Source: Xanthobacteraceae bacterium
Lineage (GTDB): Bacteria > Pseudomonadota > Alphaproteobacteria > Rhizobiales > Xanthobacteraceae
DNA: 64,000 nucleotides
Reading direction: 5' to 3'
Assembly (NCBI GenBank): GCA_019752575.1
Contig: JAIELW010000001.1
Coordinates: 186,001 to 250,000 of the forward strand
Under the pieces are notes generated by a model that saw nothing but the letters and a program-made list of their open reading frames with translations, had not been told where the DNA came from and made no database searches. Every line of letters begins with the position of its first letter. The stretch's first letter is position 1. Positions 47,751 through 56,821 of the stretch are shown here, one piece after another. Position numbers and translations under genes: made by a program.

Positions 47751-49019
47751 CTATCGCCCCAGAAATGTTTTTATGCGCGCTTCGATTTCGCAACGCGGTC
47801 GGCCAAATCTATTGCGGCTTGTTTCTATCAATCGCCTTGAATTCTCGCGCCGGTAATGGGGTATTCCGTGCAGGTCGAGGCGAATGGGGGATGACGGTAC
47901 TCCATTTTGCAGGAGCCGCGCCCAAGCGGTGAAGTTCGGCAGATCGAGCAAGGCATCCGGTCCGCCCAAGCCGATTTGGTCCGCTAGCATTCGAGCGTCG
48001 CTAGCTCCGACCCGGCAGGAAAGCATCGAACCGACATTGCCGAACACTGCCGCGCGGAGCGGTTCGGGTAGCTGATCGAGATATTGGTGCGCGATGGTGA
48101 GCGAGAGGCCATACTTGCGGGCCTCCGACAGGATCAAGGAAAACCCTTCGCTCGCGAAAGCGTGGAATTCATCGACATAGAGATGGAAGGGGATACGGCA
48201 GCTCGTTTCGATGGTGGCTCTCGATAGCGCTGCTTGAGCAATGGAGGTCGTCAACAAGGCTCCCAAAAGATGTGAAGTGCTTTCGCCAAGCGCGCCTTTC
48301 GAGAGATTGCAGATGACGATTGCTCGTTCGTCCATCAGGCGGCGCAGCGTGATCGTGCTTTTTGGCTGCGCCAACATATTGCGGAGCGCTGGCGCGATCA
48401 GCGCTTTACCGATTTTGTTTTGGATCGGGGCGATAGCCTCGGATCGGAATTTTTCGTTGTAAGCGGCATATTCATGTGCCCAGAACGCGCGAACGAACGG
48501 ATCGCGAATATGGTGGTGAATAATGTTCTCTCGAAAGCGGTCATCGATCAGAAGTTTTGGCAGCATCAACAAGGTACCGCCCGGCACGTCGAGCAACGCC
48601 CGGACCGCATGGGTCAGAATGTAGTCGAGACGCGGTCCCCAAGAGTCCGGCCAGACATGGCGGAACGCGGACACAACGCCGTCTGCGGCAACAGGCTTCA
48701 GATAGTCCGGGACTTTGGCGAGGGGATTGAAGCCGATGGGGCGCTCGGCGTCGGACGGATCGAGATAGACCAGATCATTCGTGCGGGCGCGAGGAATTTG
48801 CGCCAGCGCGGCCAAAGCTAGATCGCCGTGCGGATCGAGCAATGCGAGCCCTTCACCGCGTAGAAGGTCTTGTCGGATGAGATTGAGCAGGAGCGTGCTT
48901 TTTCCGGTTCCGGTCTGGCCGACGATGTAGAGATGGCGTCGGCGCTCATCTGGAGTGAGCATGATTTCACCGCTCACATGGTGAGTTCCGACGGAAATTC
49001 TTTGGTCGGTTGTTTTCAT
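47751..49019 (-). CDS. ATPase 2: TraD/VirD4-like coupling ATPase (E2)
   Basis: About 422 residues from ATG 49019 (an open extension reaches 49121). It is strongly similar to the E1 copy: VGTHHVSGEIMLTPDERRRHLYIVGQTGTGKSTLLLNLIRQDL, GLALLDPHGDLALAAL, LVYLDPSDAERPIGFNPL, FHLYVDEFHAFASEGFSLIL, and IAHQYLDQLPEPLR. Probable DNA-coupling motor for mobilization. The start is uncertain for the same reason as in E1. Confidence 0.8.
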   Translation of the reverse strand: MKTTDQRISVGTHHVSGEIMLTPDERRRHLYIVGQTGTGKSTLLLNLIRQDLLRGEGLALLDPHGDLALAALAQIPRARTNDLVYLDPSDAERPIGFNPLAKVPDYLKPVAADGVVSAFRHVWPDSWGPRLDYILTHAVRALLDVPGGTLLMLPKLLIDDRFRENIIHHHIRDPFVRAFWAHEYAAYNEKFRSEAIAPIQNKIGKALIAPALRNMLAQPKSTITLRRLMDERAIVICNLSKGALGESTSHLLGALLTTSIAQAALSRATIETSCRIPFHLYVDEFHAFASEGFSLILSEARKYGLSLTIAHQYLDQLPEPLRAAVFGNVGSMLSCRVGASDARMLADQIGLGGPDALLDLPNFTAWARLLQNGVPSSPIRLDLHGIPHYRRENSRRLIETSRNRFGRPRCEIEARIKTFLGR

Positions 49020-49449
49020 GGGTGGAATGGAGCCGGTGTGCCGTGCGCGCCGCAGTTGGAATGGCGCGGGCAGCTTCTTCTTCCAGAAAGAAGCGCCGGG
49101 GTTATTTAGCGCCGCCGTCAATGTGCCCTATGACTTTTGGCTGCTGAACCCTCCGCTCACATCCGGCTCGTTCCAGCCACGATCCTTTCGAGATGGTGGC
49201 CTGTTCCGATTGTAAGCCCAGACAGCGCGCAAAGCTTGCCACTGAATTGGGGAAAGCGATCAACATTCTCTTTGGTGAGACGGAAGCCTCATTCCCTTCG
49301 GAGCCGACAGCATCAGCACCGCGCGCACATCCGCGTCGGTCAAGGCCGGCCGTGAGGCCGCCCGTTTATGGGTTGCCTTGACGGGCGCGGGTCGCGGGCG
49401 CGCGAGACTGTTCCAGCGTGAAGCGCCCACTAAGCGAGCCAAGCCTCGC
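49020..49449. other. Conserved non-coding zone upstream of ATPase 2 (E2)
   Basis: About 430 bp without a convincing gene. It keeps the GTCAAGGC/GCCTTGAC stem (49339-49382) and the block near 49152 (CCGCTCACATCCGGCTCGTTCC) seen on E1 near 29392. The second conserved part (50113-50211) is separated by the RelB/YafQ genes. Confidence 0.45.
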
Positions 49450-49501
49450 TTGCATTCCGGAACTCCATGCCTATAATTAGGTGTATCACGAACGTGATAC
49501 A
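49450..49501 (+). promoter_or_regulatory. Promoter and operator of the RelB/YafQ pair
   Basis: TTGCAT (49450) and TATAAT (49472) are spaced 16 bp. Right after lies a palindrome TGTATCACG-AA-CGTGATACA (49482-49501), a typical antitoxin-bound operator giving autoregulation. Confidence 0.8.
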
Positions 49502-49528
49502 TTACTGGTAACTGAAATCAGAAAGCCT

Positions 49529-49834
49529 ATGGACATGAGCAAGACTGGATATATCACGGCGCGCATCGAGCCGAAGCTGAAGGCGGCGGCGGGCCGCGTA
49601 TTGACGCAAGTCGGGGTGAGCACCTCTGACGCGATCACGATCTTCCTGCGGCAGGTGGTATTACATCGGGGAATGCCCTTCGACGTGCGGGTGCCGAACG
49701 CCGAGACGCGGCGCGCCATCGAGGAGCTGGAAAACCCGGTAAAGCACGCCAAGCGCAAGCGGCACGCAACGGCGGACGCGCTGTTTTCTGATGCTTTGAA
49801 AAAACGCAGGAATCAGACAAAAAAGCGGGCATGA
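49529..49834 (+). CDS. RelB/DinJ-family antitoxin
   Basis: The protein (about 101 residues; ATG 49529 or 49535) starts with a ribbon-helix-helix of RelB/DinJ type: TGYITARIEPKLKAAAGRVLTQVGVSTSDAITIFLRQVVLHRGMPFDVR. The basic C-terminus should wrap the toxin. It overlaps the YafQ gene as ATGA and is preceded by a palindromic operator. This pair occurs only on E2. Confidence 0.88.
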   Translation: MDMSKTGYITARIEPKLKAAAGRVLTQVGVSTSDAITIFLRQVVLHRGMPFDVRVPNAETRRAIEELENPVKHAKRKRHATADALFSDALKKRRNQTKKRA

Positions 49835-50103
49835 GAACGCTCGTCGCCAGCACGGCATTCGGAAAAGACCTGAAGCGCGCCCGCAAGCGTGGCTACGATC
49901 TGACGAAGCTCGGAGCGATCATCGGCAAGCTGCAGCGCGGCGAAACGTTGCCCATCGCCAACCGCGCACATCCCTTGAAAGGGGATTGGAAAGGCTATTG
50001 GGACTGCCATATCGAGCCCGATTGGCTCTTGATCTACCGCGTGACCGACGACGAGGTGCGCTTGGCGCGGACCGGCACGCACGCCGATCTGTTCGCGCGA
50101 TAG
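49831..50103 (+). CDS. YafQ-family mRNA interferase toxin
   Basis: The 90-residue protein has the YafQ/RelE layout: FGKDLKRARKRGYDLTKLGAIIGKLQRGETLP, then HPLKGDWKGYWDCHIEPDWLLIYRVTDDEVRLARTGTHADLF. The family His in GTHADLF and Arg/His in the HPL region are the usual active-site residues of these ribosome-dependent endonucleases. Antitoxin-first order, translationally coupled. Confidence 0.9.
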   Translation: MRTLVASTAFGKDLKRARKRGYDLTKLGAIIGKLQRGETLPIANRAHPLKGDWKGYWDCHIEPDWLLIYRVTDDEVRLARTGTHADLFAR

Positions 50104-50112
50104 GATTGGAAA

Positions 50113-50211
50113 GCGGCAACGATCGTGACCCGACCGGGACGAGACCTGCATCACATCAGCAGGGCTCGGTCGCGCGAGAAAAATAAACTCGCGCGATAGA
50201 GCGTGATCCGG
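50113..50211. other. Second half of the conserved structured zone (E2)
   Basis: It contains the block GCGGCAACGATCGT, a CGAG-A-CCTGC/GCAGG-G-CTCG stem keeping the same A.G mismatch as E1, and CGCGCGAG-AAAAATAAA-CTCGCGCG. It matches E1 29676-29758 with paired changes. Confidence 0.5.
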
Positions 50212-50250
50212 CGAGAGCCAGAGCCGCCTTAACGAAATTACTACAACAAA

Positions 50251-50273
50251 AAGAAAACCCCCGTTGCCGGGGG
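50251..50273 (-). terminator. Terminator of the E2 DUF3768 gene
   Basis: CCCCCG/CGGGGG with TTGC loop, followed on the minus strand by TTTTCTTTTT. Directly after the DUF3768 stop. Confidence 0.85.
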
Positions 50274-50600
50274 CTAGTATTCATCCGCTCGCATCACGGT
50301 TAGGACGCGAACGGTCTGCGATGGATCGGCAGGGTCTTCGGAACCTTGATGCAGGCCGGGAGCATAATAATCAATTTTTGCGAAGTAGCGCTCGCCGGCC
50401 TGTTCGACGGCAACGAAATCGTGCTCTTGGTGGGGATCGTTATCGCCGTTGAAGCCGTCAAACGTTCGCACCTTTGTGAGCAACGCACGCTTGTCGCAAT
50501 CCGGTAACGCATCGACACTGCTGGTCAGCATTACTTGGCCGCCGCTGAATGTCGTTCGAAAATCATCGTTGAGTTTTCGAATTTGGACCGTCTCGTCCAT
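50274..50600 (-). CDS. DUF3768 protein (E2)
   Basis: The 108-residue protein matches the E1 copy: QIRKLNDDFRTTFSGGQVMLTSSV, EHDFVAV, YFAKIDYYAPGL, PADPSQTVRVLTVMRADEY. Family function unknown. It is preceded by the same type of folded leader. Equal length in both elements supports the start. Confidence 0.82.
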   Translation of the reverse strand: MDETVQIRKLNDDFRTTFSGGQVMLTSSVDALPDCDKRALLTKVRTFDGFNGDNDPHQEHDFVAVEQAGERYFAKIDYYAPGLHQGSEDPADPSQTVRVLTVMRADEY

Positions 50601-50607
50601 CTCCTCA

Positions 50608-50658
50608 TCCTCCGTGCAACCGGAACCCGACTATTCGGGTGCCGGAGCGCGCGGAGGA
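50608..50658 (-). promoter_or_regulatory. Folded leader of the DUF3768 gene (E2)
   Basis: TCCTCCG/CGGAGGA outer stem, CCGG/CCGG middle and ACCCGA-CTAT-TCGGGT inner hairpin. Compared with E1 one outer pair changed T-A to C-G. Confidence 0.45.
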
Positions 50659-50709
50659 ATGACTGCTGGCATTGTACCAGCGGGAGACGAGAATTCAGTT
50701 GAAGGCCGA

Positions 50710-50738
50710 GTGTCGCAAAAAAAGATATTCTGCGACAC
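50710..50738. repeat. Conserved 8-bp stem hairpin (E2)
   Basis: GTGTCGCA and TGCGACAC, with an A-rich loop ending GATATTC, as on E1 at 30256. Confidence 0.65.
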
Positions 50739-50810
50739 AAAATACATGGCTCAACAGAGCCGCCACTCGGCGGTCGACCATTTTTGTGCGCATAACTACA
50801 GCGAAAGAAA

Positions 50811-51440
50811 CTATTGCAATACAATTTGCAGCGGAATCAATTTCGCCGCGCGCAAGAAATCCAGCATTTCGAAGAATAGAAATGCGAGAAAACACAGACT
50901 GCTATCAACAAGATGGTTAAGAATGCGCCGGGGTTCGACTTCCAATCGCCTCGCGTCTTTCCATTTCGAAAAGTCCGGAAACCAGCGAGGCACCCGTTTT
51001 TTGTATTCCAGAAAGGCCTTGCCGTGAACCGCAGCAATGTGGGCTTCTTCGCGGCGGACTACAAAGGCGTAATAAATTACGAAGACCACGAGCGAAACCG
51101 CAAGGATCGTCATCACCTCCGAAATCAATCCGATGCCGATCAGGTCGATGAAGCTGAATACATAAAGCGGATTGCGAACGATCGAGTAGGGACCGGCAAC
51201 GACCAATTCCGTGTTCTTGCGCCCGGCAATGTAAACCGAGGTCCAACCGCGACCGACCAAGCAAATGACCAGACAGACAATACCCGCAGATTCCAGTGCG
51301 TCTCCGACCCATTCGGGCCGCGCAGGCGGAGTAATCACGGCCACGAGCGGGAGCAGCAGGACCGCGAGCCAGCGGGTATGTTTGGTGCGATTAGCAAAAA
51401 GCGCTCTCGAAGTCCGATTGACCCTCGTCGTCATAATCAT
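50811..51440 (-). CDS. ICMT/PEMT-family membrane methyltransferase
   Basis: The 209-residue protein has four to five membrane helices and the signature PYSIVRNPLYVFS near residue 97, with RREEAHIAAVHG and YKKRVPRWFPDF downstream. It is a close relative of the 16645-17277 protein of E1. It diverges from the MFS gene across about 107 bp. The substrate is unknown. Confidence 0.75.
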   Translation of the reverse strand: MIMTTRVNRTSRALFANRTKHTRWLAVLLLPLVAVITPPARPEWVGDALESAGIVCLVICLVGRGWTSVYIAGRKNTELVVAGPYSIVRNPLYVFSFIDLIGIGLISEVMTILAVSLVVFVIYYAFVVRREEAHIAAVHGKAFLEYKKRVPRWFPDFSKWKDARRLEVEPRRILNHLVDSSLCFLAFLFFEMLDFLRAAKLIPLQIVLQ

Positions 51441-51547
51441 GTCCCTGCACGAGAACGCGCGTTATAGGCGATTGTGCTCCCGCCGGAAACAGACTTTGTT
51501 TCTTGCGGATTCATTGGTATTGCGGCAGCGATGTAAACTGGTGACCT

Positions 51548-52771
51548 GTGTCCCCTACTCCATCCAATAACGCCCATTCGAAAGAGCGCGGGTTCGGGCG
51601 CGGCATTCCGCCGGGCGTCTGGGTACTCGGTTTTGTTTCTCTGTTAATGGATCTTTCCTCGGAAATGATCCATGCGCTCTTGCCGGTCTATCTGGTCGTG
51701 GTCCTCGGTGCTTCGATGGTCACGGTGGGAATTATCGAAGGCATCGCCGAGGCGACCGCCTCGATTACCAAGATATTTTCCGGCGCGCTATCGGACTGGC
51801 TCGGTAAGCGCAAATTGCTCGCCGTGATCGGTTATGGTCTCGCCGCATTTACGAAGCCGATATTTCCGCTCGCTCCGACGGTCGGTTGGCTGGTCGCTGC
51901 GCGCTTTATCGACCGCATCGGTAAAGGCATACGCGGCACTCCGCGCGATGCGTTGGTCGCGGATATTTCTCCAGCCAATGTGCGCGGCGCGAGTTTCGGA
52001 TTACGGCAATCGCTCGATACCGTTGGCGCATTCCTTGGACCGCTTGTCGCCATCGGATTGATGTGGCTGACAGCGGACAACTTCACCGCCGTGTTCTGGA
52101 TCGCGGTTATTCCGGCCTTCCTTGCACTGGCCCTGCTGGTATTCGCGGTTCGCGAACCGGAACGGGCGCAGGCTACGCTCGCAGCAAAGATGCCGTTCTC
52201 GCGCTCGGAACTGGCGAAACTCGGCTCCGGCTATTGGTGGATCGTAGCAATTGCGACGGTGTTTTCGCTGGCGCGATTCAGCGAAGCGTTTCTGATACTG
52301 AAAGCGCAGGCAACCGGGTTGCCGTTCGTGCTGGTTCCTGCCGTGTTGATCCTGATGAATCTCGTTTACGCGGCAACCGCCTACCCGGCCGGTCTGTTAT
52401 CCGACAGGATCGACCGGTTTCATGTGCTTGCCGCCGGACTCGCGCTGCTAATCGCAGCCGATGTTGTCCTTGGTTTCGCTTCCACCATCCTCGGCGTGTC
52501 CATCGGGATCGTGCTGTGGGGGTTGCACATGGGATTTACGCAAGGGCTGTTCGCCGCGATGATTGCGGACACGGCTCCGGCGGAATTGCGCGGCACGGCG
52601 TTCGGAATTTTCAATTTGCTTGGCGGCGTTGCCGCTTTGATTGCGAGCGTACTCGCCGGTGCCTTGTGGGAATTGTACGGGCCACAAATCGCGTTTTTTG
52701 CGGGTGCCGGTTTCTCGCTGCTGTCGCTGGCCGGTGCGATTTTCGTCCGGAAAGGGGTTGCGTTTTCCTGA
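51548..52771 (+). CDS. Major facilitator superfamily transporter
   Basis: The 407-residue protein has 12 predicted helices and MFS loop motifs: GALSDWLGKRK between helices 2 and 3, and RFIDRIGKGIRGTPRDALVAD after helix 4. The latter resembles drug and metabolite exporters of the YfcJ/AraJ-like group. The start is GTG 51548. Together with the adjacent ICMT-family gene it fills a cargo slot between DUF3768 and the ParE/ParD pair. Substrate unknown. Confidence 0.85.
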   Translation: MSPTPSNNAHSKERGFGRGIPPGVWVLGFVSLLMDLSSEMIHALLPVYLVVVLGASMVTVGIIEGIAEATASITKIFSGALSDWLGKRKLLAVIGYGLAAFTKPIFPLAPTVGWLVAARFIDRIGKGIRGTPRDALVADISPANVRGASFGLRQSLDTVGAFLGPLVAIGLMWLTADNFTAVFWIAVIPAFLALALLVFAVREPERAQATLAAKMPFSRSELAKLGSGYWWIVAIATVFSLARFSEAFLILKAQATGLPFVLVPAVLILMNLVYAATAYPAGLLSDRIDRFHVLAAGLALLIAADVVLGFASTILGVSIGIVLWGLHMGFTQGLFAAMIADTAPAELRGTAFGIFNLLGGVAALIASVLAGALWELYGPQIAFFAGAGFSLLSLAGAIFVRKGVAFS

Positions 52772-52813
52772 GCGCCGCTTGGCCGATGCGGTCTTACGAT
52801 GGCCTGTACGAAA

Positions 52814-52842
52814 AAAAGCCCGGCCACTTGGACCGGGCTTTT
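52814..52842. terminator. Bidirectional terminator after the MFS gene
   Basis: AAAAGCCCGG and CCGGGCTTTT form a 10-bp stem with A and T runs on the two sides. No gene is seen from here to 53051. Confidence 0.9.
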
Positions 52843-53051
52843 GCTGAGGAAGCCGCTGGTTGCAGAGATTAAACCAGACAGGGTTCGTCTTACATCAAGT
52901 CTCTTTCATATTTATTTCTTCGAATGCGTGATCACACGGTTCGATTCGGCCCGGCTAGCTCAGCGTTTTGTTAGCAATCGATTCACCAACGTCGCGCGCG
53001 TCGGCGCTGGTTTCCTCCCTACCGGAGCCAAAAATCTAAACACCCCTTATC

Positions 53052-53360
53052 CTACTCGCTGAAAATCTCGTCGATGTCCTGCCGCCCGTCGAGCACACGA
53101 ACGACAGCCGGAATGTTGTCGATGACACGATAAAACACGACATGCGGGCTTGCGGCCATCAAGCGTAATCCAGCGCGCAATTCGTCACGCGCTCGTCCGA
53201 TCATTGGATGCTGTTCGATATTTTCGACGAGCGCTGCAATCTCGCGAACCAGCTTTTCTGCAGTGGGCGTCCCCGCTGCCCGCGTGTAATAGTCCCAAAT
53301 TGCTTCCAGATCAGTGATTGCTTCCGGCGACCAGATTGCCGGTCGTCGGCGCTCGGTCAT
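53052..53360 (-). CDS. RelE/ParE-family toxin (E2)
   Basis: The 102-residue protein is colinear with 30300-30608 (WSPEAITDLEAIWDYYTRAAG... HPMIGRARDELRAGLRLMAASPHVVFYRVIDN... VRVLDGRQDIDEIF). The tail is identical. The 4-bp overlap with the antitoxin is kept. Because E1 carries a near-identical pair, each antitoxin may neutralise the other element's toxin. Confidence 0.85.
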   Translation of the reverse strand: MTERRRPAIWSPEAITDLEAIWDYYTRAAGTPTAEKLVREIAALVENIEQHPMIGRARDELRAGLRLMAASPHVVFYRVIDNIPAVVRVLDGRQDIDEIFSE

Positions 53361-53566
53361 ACCGACGTGGACTTGCGGCGGACGAACTTCTCAATGTCGA
53401 GCGCCGTGCCCTTGCCCGCGTCGAGCGACCGGATGCCCTTGTCGATTTTGCCGCGCAACTGGCGCAGTTTTTCGACGTGGGTCAGCAACCGGCGGCCGAT
53501 CTGTTCCTGATCGGCGTCGGGCAGGCTTGCGACTTCGGCAATAGCTTGTTCGAGCGTTTTGACCAT
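53357..53566 (-). CDS. ParD-like antitoxin (E2)
   Basis: The 69-residue protein matches the E1 antitoxin (MVKTLEQAIAEVASLPDADQEQ... IRSLDAGKGTALDIEKFVRRKS). Antitoxin-first order. It starts beside the conserved multi-hairpin zone. Confidence 0.8.
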   Translation of the reverse strand: MVKTLEQAIAEVASLPDADQEQIGRRLLTHVEKLRQLRGKIDKGIRSLDAGKGTALDIEKFVRRKSTSV

Positions 53567-53643
53567 GCAGTTATTTTAGCACGCGATTCCCTTTCGCGCA
53601 TCTGATGAAATCGACATACAAAATACAGTTTTTTGCGCTTGGT

Positions 53644-54075
53644 GCGCTCAATCGCCCACGGTTGAGCGCGCTGCCGAAATTGCCTTCGTGCTCCATCAAA
53701 CGCCAATTTGTCTCGTCGTAGGGTCGCGCGCGTCGGCGGTGCTGTCCGGTTAGCGCCGGCTGGCGCTCGGCGGCACATGCCAATGCTCTAGGGCTACTCC
53801 GGCCGACCTCGTGCCCTTTAACCCGTAGGCTCCCACACGCGAGCCGAAGGGCAAGCTGCCGAAGCACCAGCGCAGGCAGCGCCGCGGCGTCCGCTCCCAA
53901 GCGGCGCCGAAAAGGCACGAGGTCGGGCGGATAGCCCGACGCGCGCGACCCGTCATATCAAGGTAATTCAGTCACGGACCCCGCCTTACCCTAAAGGCGG
54001 GGCGTATGGCGTGGCGACAGCAGCAAAGTTTGCCGCCGTTGGCAGACACGGCCCCAGCCGTGTCCTCCCTTCCTT
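53644..54075 (+). ncRNA. Candidate structured non-coding RNA or origin region (E2)
   Basis: It is the counterpart of 30882-31315. Hairpins are GCGCTCAATCG-CCCA-CGGTTGAGCGC (53644-53669); a 13-bp closing stem CCGACCTCGTGCC/GGCACGAGGTCGG (53803-53815 with 53914-53926); CGGCG-T-CCGC/GCGG-CGCCG (53885-53909); CCCCGCCTT/AAGGCGGGG; and GACACGGC-CCCA-GCCGTGTC (54045-54064). Compensatory differences from E1 occur in at least three stems. Confidence 0.45.
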
Positions 54076-54097
54076 ATAAGAAAAAGCATTTTCCCAT

Positions 54098-54222
54098 ACT
54101 GGGTATTTTATATGGGTCTTATTCACTGGGTATCATTAAAGGAGTACCGGAAGTTTTCTTCCGCTCAAGTACGGACGATGGTTTCCGGTCAAGACCGGAA
54201 GTTTTCTTCCGGTCAGAACCGG
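54098..54222. repeat. Iteron and palindrome array (E2)
   Basis: ACTGGGTAT at 54098 and 54125, then the same 76-bp CCGGAAG/CCGGTC palindrome array as E1 at 54147-54222. Confidence 0.65.
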
Positions 54223-54224
54223 CA

Positions 54225-54578
54225 CTAAACGCGACCTGGGGATAAGTTCAGCTCGTAGATGTTGGTCTTGCCCTGCCCCCTGCGCTGAATGGCGAGTAAC
54301 CCGTTTGCTTCAAGCGATTTCAGATGCGTGCGAACGCTGCGGTCGGATACGCCCAGATCAACCGCAAGCCGCTCCTGTCCGGGAAAGCAAAAGTCGTTCT
54401 GCCATGCGTAGCTCAACAGCATCGCAAATGTCATCTTGTCGCCTGAAGAGAGCTTCTTCGATTTCAGAAGAAAATTAGGCACCTGGGTAAAGCCGCGCGC
54501 GGTCGCAGCGTCCGCACCTTTGAGGATGATGTTCTTGTCTTTGAGTATTTTTCCGATGCTCACCGGGTCGTCTGTCAT
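54225..54578 (-). CDS. HTH (HTH_36-like) replication-type protein (E2)
   Basis: The 117-residue protein is nearly identical to 31460-31813 (DKNIILKGADAATARGFTQVPNFLLKS... FPGQERLAVDLGVSDRSVRTHLKSLEANGLLAIQRRGQGKTNIYEL). The start at 54578 aligns with E1. Strong conservation supports a core element function such as replication initiation. Confidence 0.75.
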   Translation of the reverse strand: MTDDPVSIGKILKDKNIILKGADAATARGFTQVPNFLLKSKKLSSGDKMTFAMLLSYAWQNDFCFPGQERLAVDLGVSDRSVRTHLKSLEANGLLAIQRRGQGKTNIYELNLSPGRV

Positions 54579-54628
54579 ACAGGCATTATACATCCCTAGA
54601 ATGACGCTAGAGCCGCTTGTCCACTTCC

Positions 54629-55548
<920 letters not shown>

Positions 55549-56307
55549 ATGCTTCAAAACGAGTTAGTCAACCAAGGAAACTGGCTGTTCCGGTGGCGGT
55601 CGTATCTACCTTTCATCATCCTGCCGCTCGCGGCGACGGCGTTCTCCAACTCATTGTGGTTGAACGAGGCATTCGGCAATAGCGTCGAAGAAGGATGGGA
55701 TTTTGCCTGTTATGGGTTTGCTCTCTGCGGCTTGCTGTTGCGCATTCTCACCGTTGGCTATGTGCCAGCAGGCTCGTCCGGCCGAAATACGAAGCGGCAG
55801 AGCGCTGAGACTCTTAACACGACCGGAATGTATTCGGTCGCTCGGCATCCACTCTACTTCGCGAACTTCGTTGTGTTCATCGCTTTCGTACTCTTATTCA
55901 AGAGTTTGTTGCTAACCTTGTTCATGGCGACCGCATACTTCCTTTATTACGAGCGCATCATGATGGCCGAAGAGAAGTTTCTCGAAGGCAAGTACGGCGA
56001 CGCCTACCGCGAGTGGGCCGCTATAACTCCCGCCTTCTTTCCTCGACTTACCGGGATTGAATCGCCCAAGCTTGCGTTTTCATGGCGCAGCACATTAGTG
56101 CGGGAGCATCACACGCTTCTGCTAATAACAATCGCATTCGCCACTTTCGAAATGCTCGAAGCACTCATTCTCAAAAAGCAGACCTTTACAGCGTGGCTGT
56201 TAGACGAACCCATCTGGCCCGCCCTTGTCGTTCTGACGGCGATTATCTACCTCGTTGTTCTCGTCCTGCGTAAGCGCACCCTCCTTTTGAAAGAAGCCGG
56301 ACGCTGA
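55549..56307 (+). CDS. ICMT/PEMT-family membrane methyltransferase, longer type
   Basis: About 252 residues from ATG 55549 (open to 55501). It has six or seven helices and the signature TGMYSVARHPLYFANFV, then EEKFLEGKYGDAYREWAAITPAFFPR. It is more distant from the other two family members of the window and has a C-terminal extension with two extra helices. The small membrane-protein gene follows 5 bp downstream. Substrate unknown. Confidence 0.75.
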   Translation: MLQNELVNQGNWLFRWRSYLPFIILPLAATAFSNSLWLNEAFGNSVEEGWDFACYGFALCGLLLRILTVGYVPAGSSGRNTKRQSAETLNTTGMYSVARHPLYFANFVVFIAFVLLFKSLLLTLFMATAYFLYYERIMMAEEKFLEGKYGDAYREWAAITPAFFPRLTGIESPKLAFSWRSTLVREHHTLLLITIAFATFEMLEALILKKQTFTAWLLDEPIWPALVVLTAIIYLVVLVLRKRTLLLKEAGR

Positions 56308-56312
56308 GTCCG

Positions 56313-56489
56313 ATGATTAAGATGGTCAATTCGGACGATAGCAAAGCGATCAATCTTGGCAGTGTGCGGCTTATTCGGAAGGTGGGCCTGTTTCTTTTTA
56401 CCGTTCTAGGAGTCACGTTCGTTCTAGTAGACATGCGCGATGGCCGTCCGATTCATTCGTGCATCGCGGCGAGCAAAAAATCCAAGTAG
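56313..56489 (+). CDS. 58-residue membrane protein
   Basis: A short frame from ATG 56313 to TAG 56489 encodes a polar head, one hydrophobic helix (about residues 25-39, VGLFLFTVLGVTFVLV) and a basic tail KKSK. It begins 5 bp after the ICMT-family stop and is probably co-translated. No family recognised. Confidence 0.5.
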   Translation: MIKMVNSDDSKAINLGSVRLIRKVGLFLFTVLGVTFVLVDMRDGRPIHSCIAASKKSK

Positions 56490-56508
56490 CACAAATTGCT
56501 GAAAGCAA

Positions 56509-56536
56509 GAGGGTCCGGGTTGGACCCCGGACCCTC
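56509..56536. terminator. Bidirectional hairpin between cargo and AlpA (E2)
   Basis: GAGGGTCCGGG and CCCGGACCCTC form an 11-bp stem with a TTGGAC loop, 8 bp past the AlpA stop. T-tails are weak. Confidence 0.65.
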
Positions 56537-56543
56537 GCCCTAC

Positions 56544-56750
56544 TTAAGAAGGAGATTGTGTTGCGCGGTTAGCGATTCTCTCCTCGATCCAGGTTTCCAC
56601 TTCCTCGGCTACCCACGCGACCCTGCAAGCGCCCAGCGTTACCCGCTTGGGGAATTTGCCTGCGCCTTCGAGCCGCGCAATGTGCGCGAAAGAATACGGC
56701 ACGCCATAAACCGACTTGAGTTCCTTCTTCGATACCAGCTTCCGTGTCAT
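56544..56750 (-). CDS. AlpA-family excisionase/regulator (E2)
   Basis: The 68-residue protein starts at ATG 56750 with GAGGGAC upstream. It reads TRKLVSKKELKSVYGVPYSFAHIARLEGAGKFPKRVTLG... WVAEEVETWIEERI, the AlpA winged-helix pattern. It probably favours excision by the adjacent integrase. An imperfect palindrome CGCCCGGTTA/TTAACGGGCG (56781-56805) upstream could be its operator. Confidence 0.82.
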   Translation of the reverse strand: MTRKLVSKKELKSVYGVPYSFAHIARLEGAGKFPKRVTLGACRVAWVAEEVETWIEERIANRATQSPS

Positions 56751-56821
56751 CGCAAGTCCCTCTGAAAAGGGACGTTGCAACGCCCGGTTAGCCAGTTAAC
56801 GGGCGAGCGAAGTGTAGGTGG

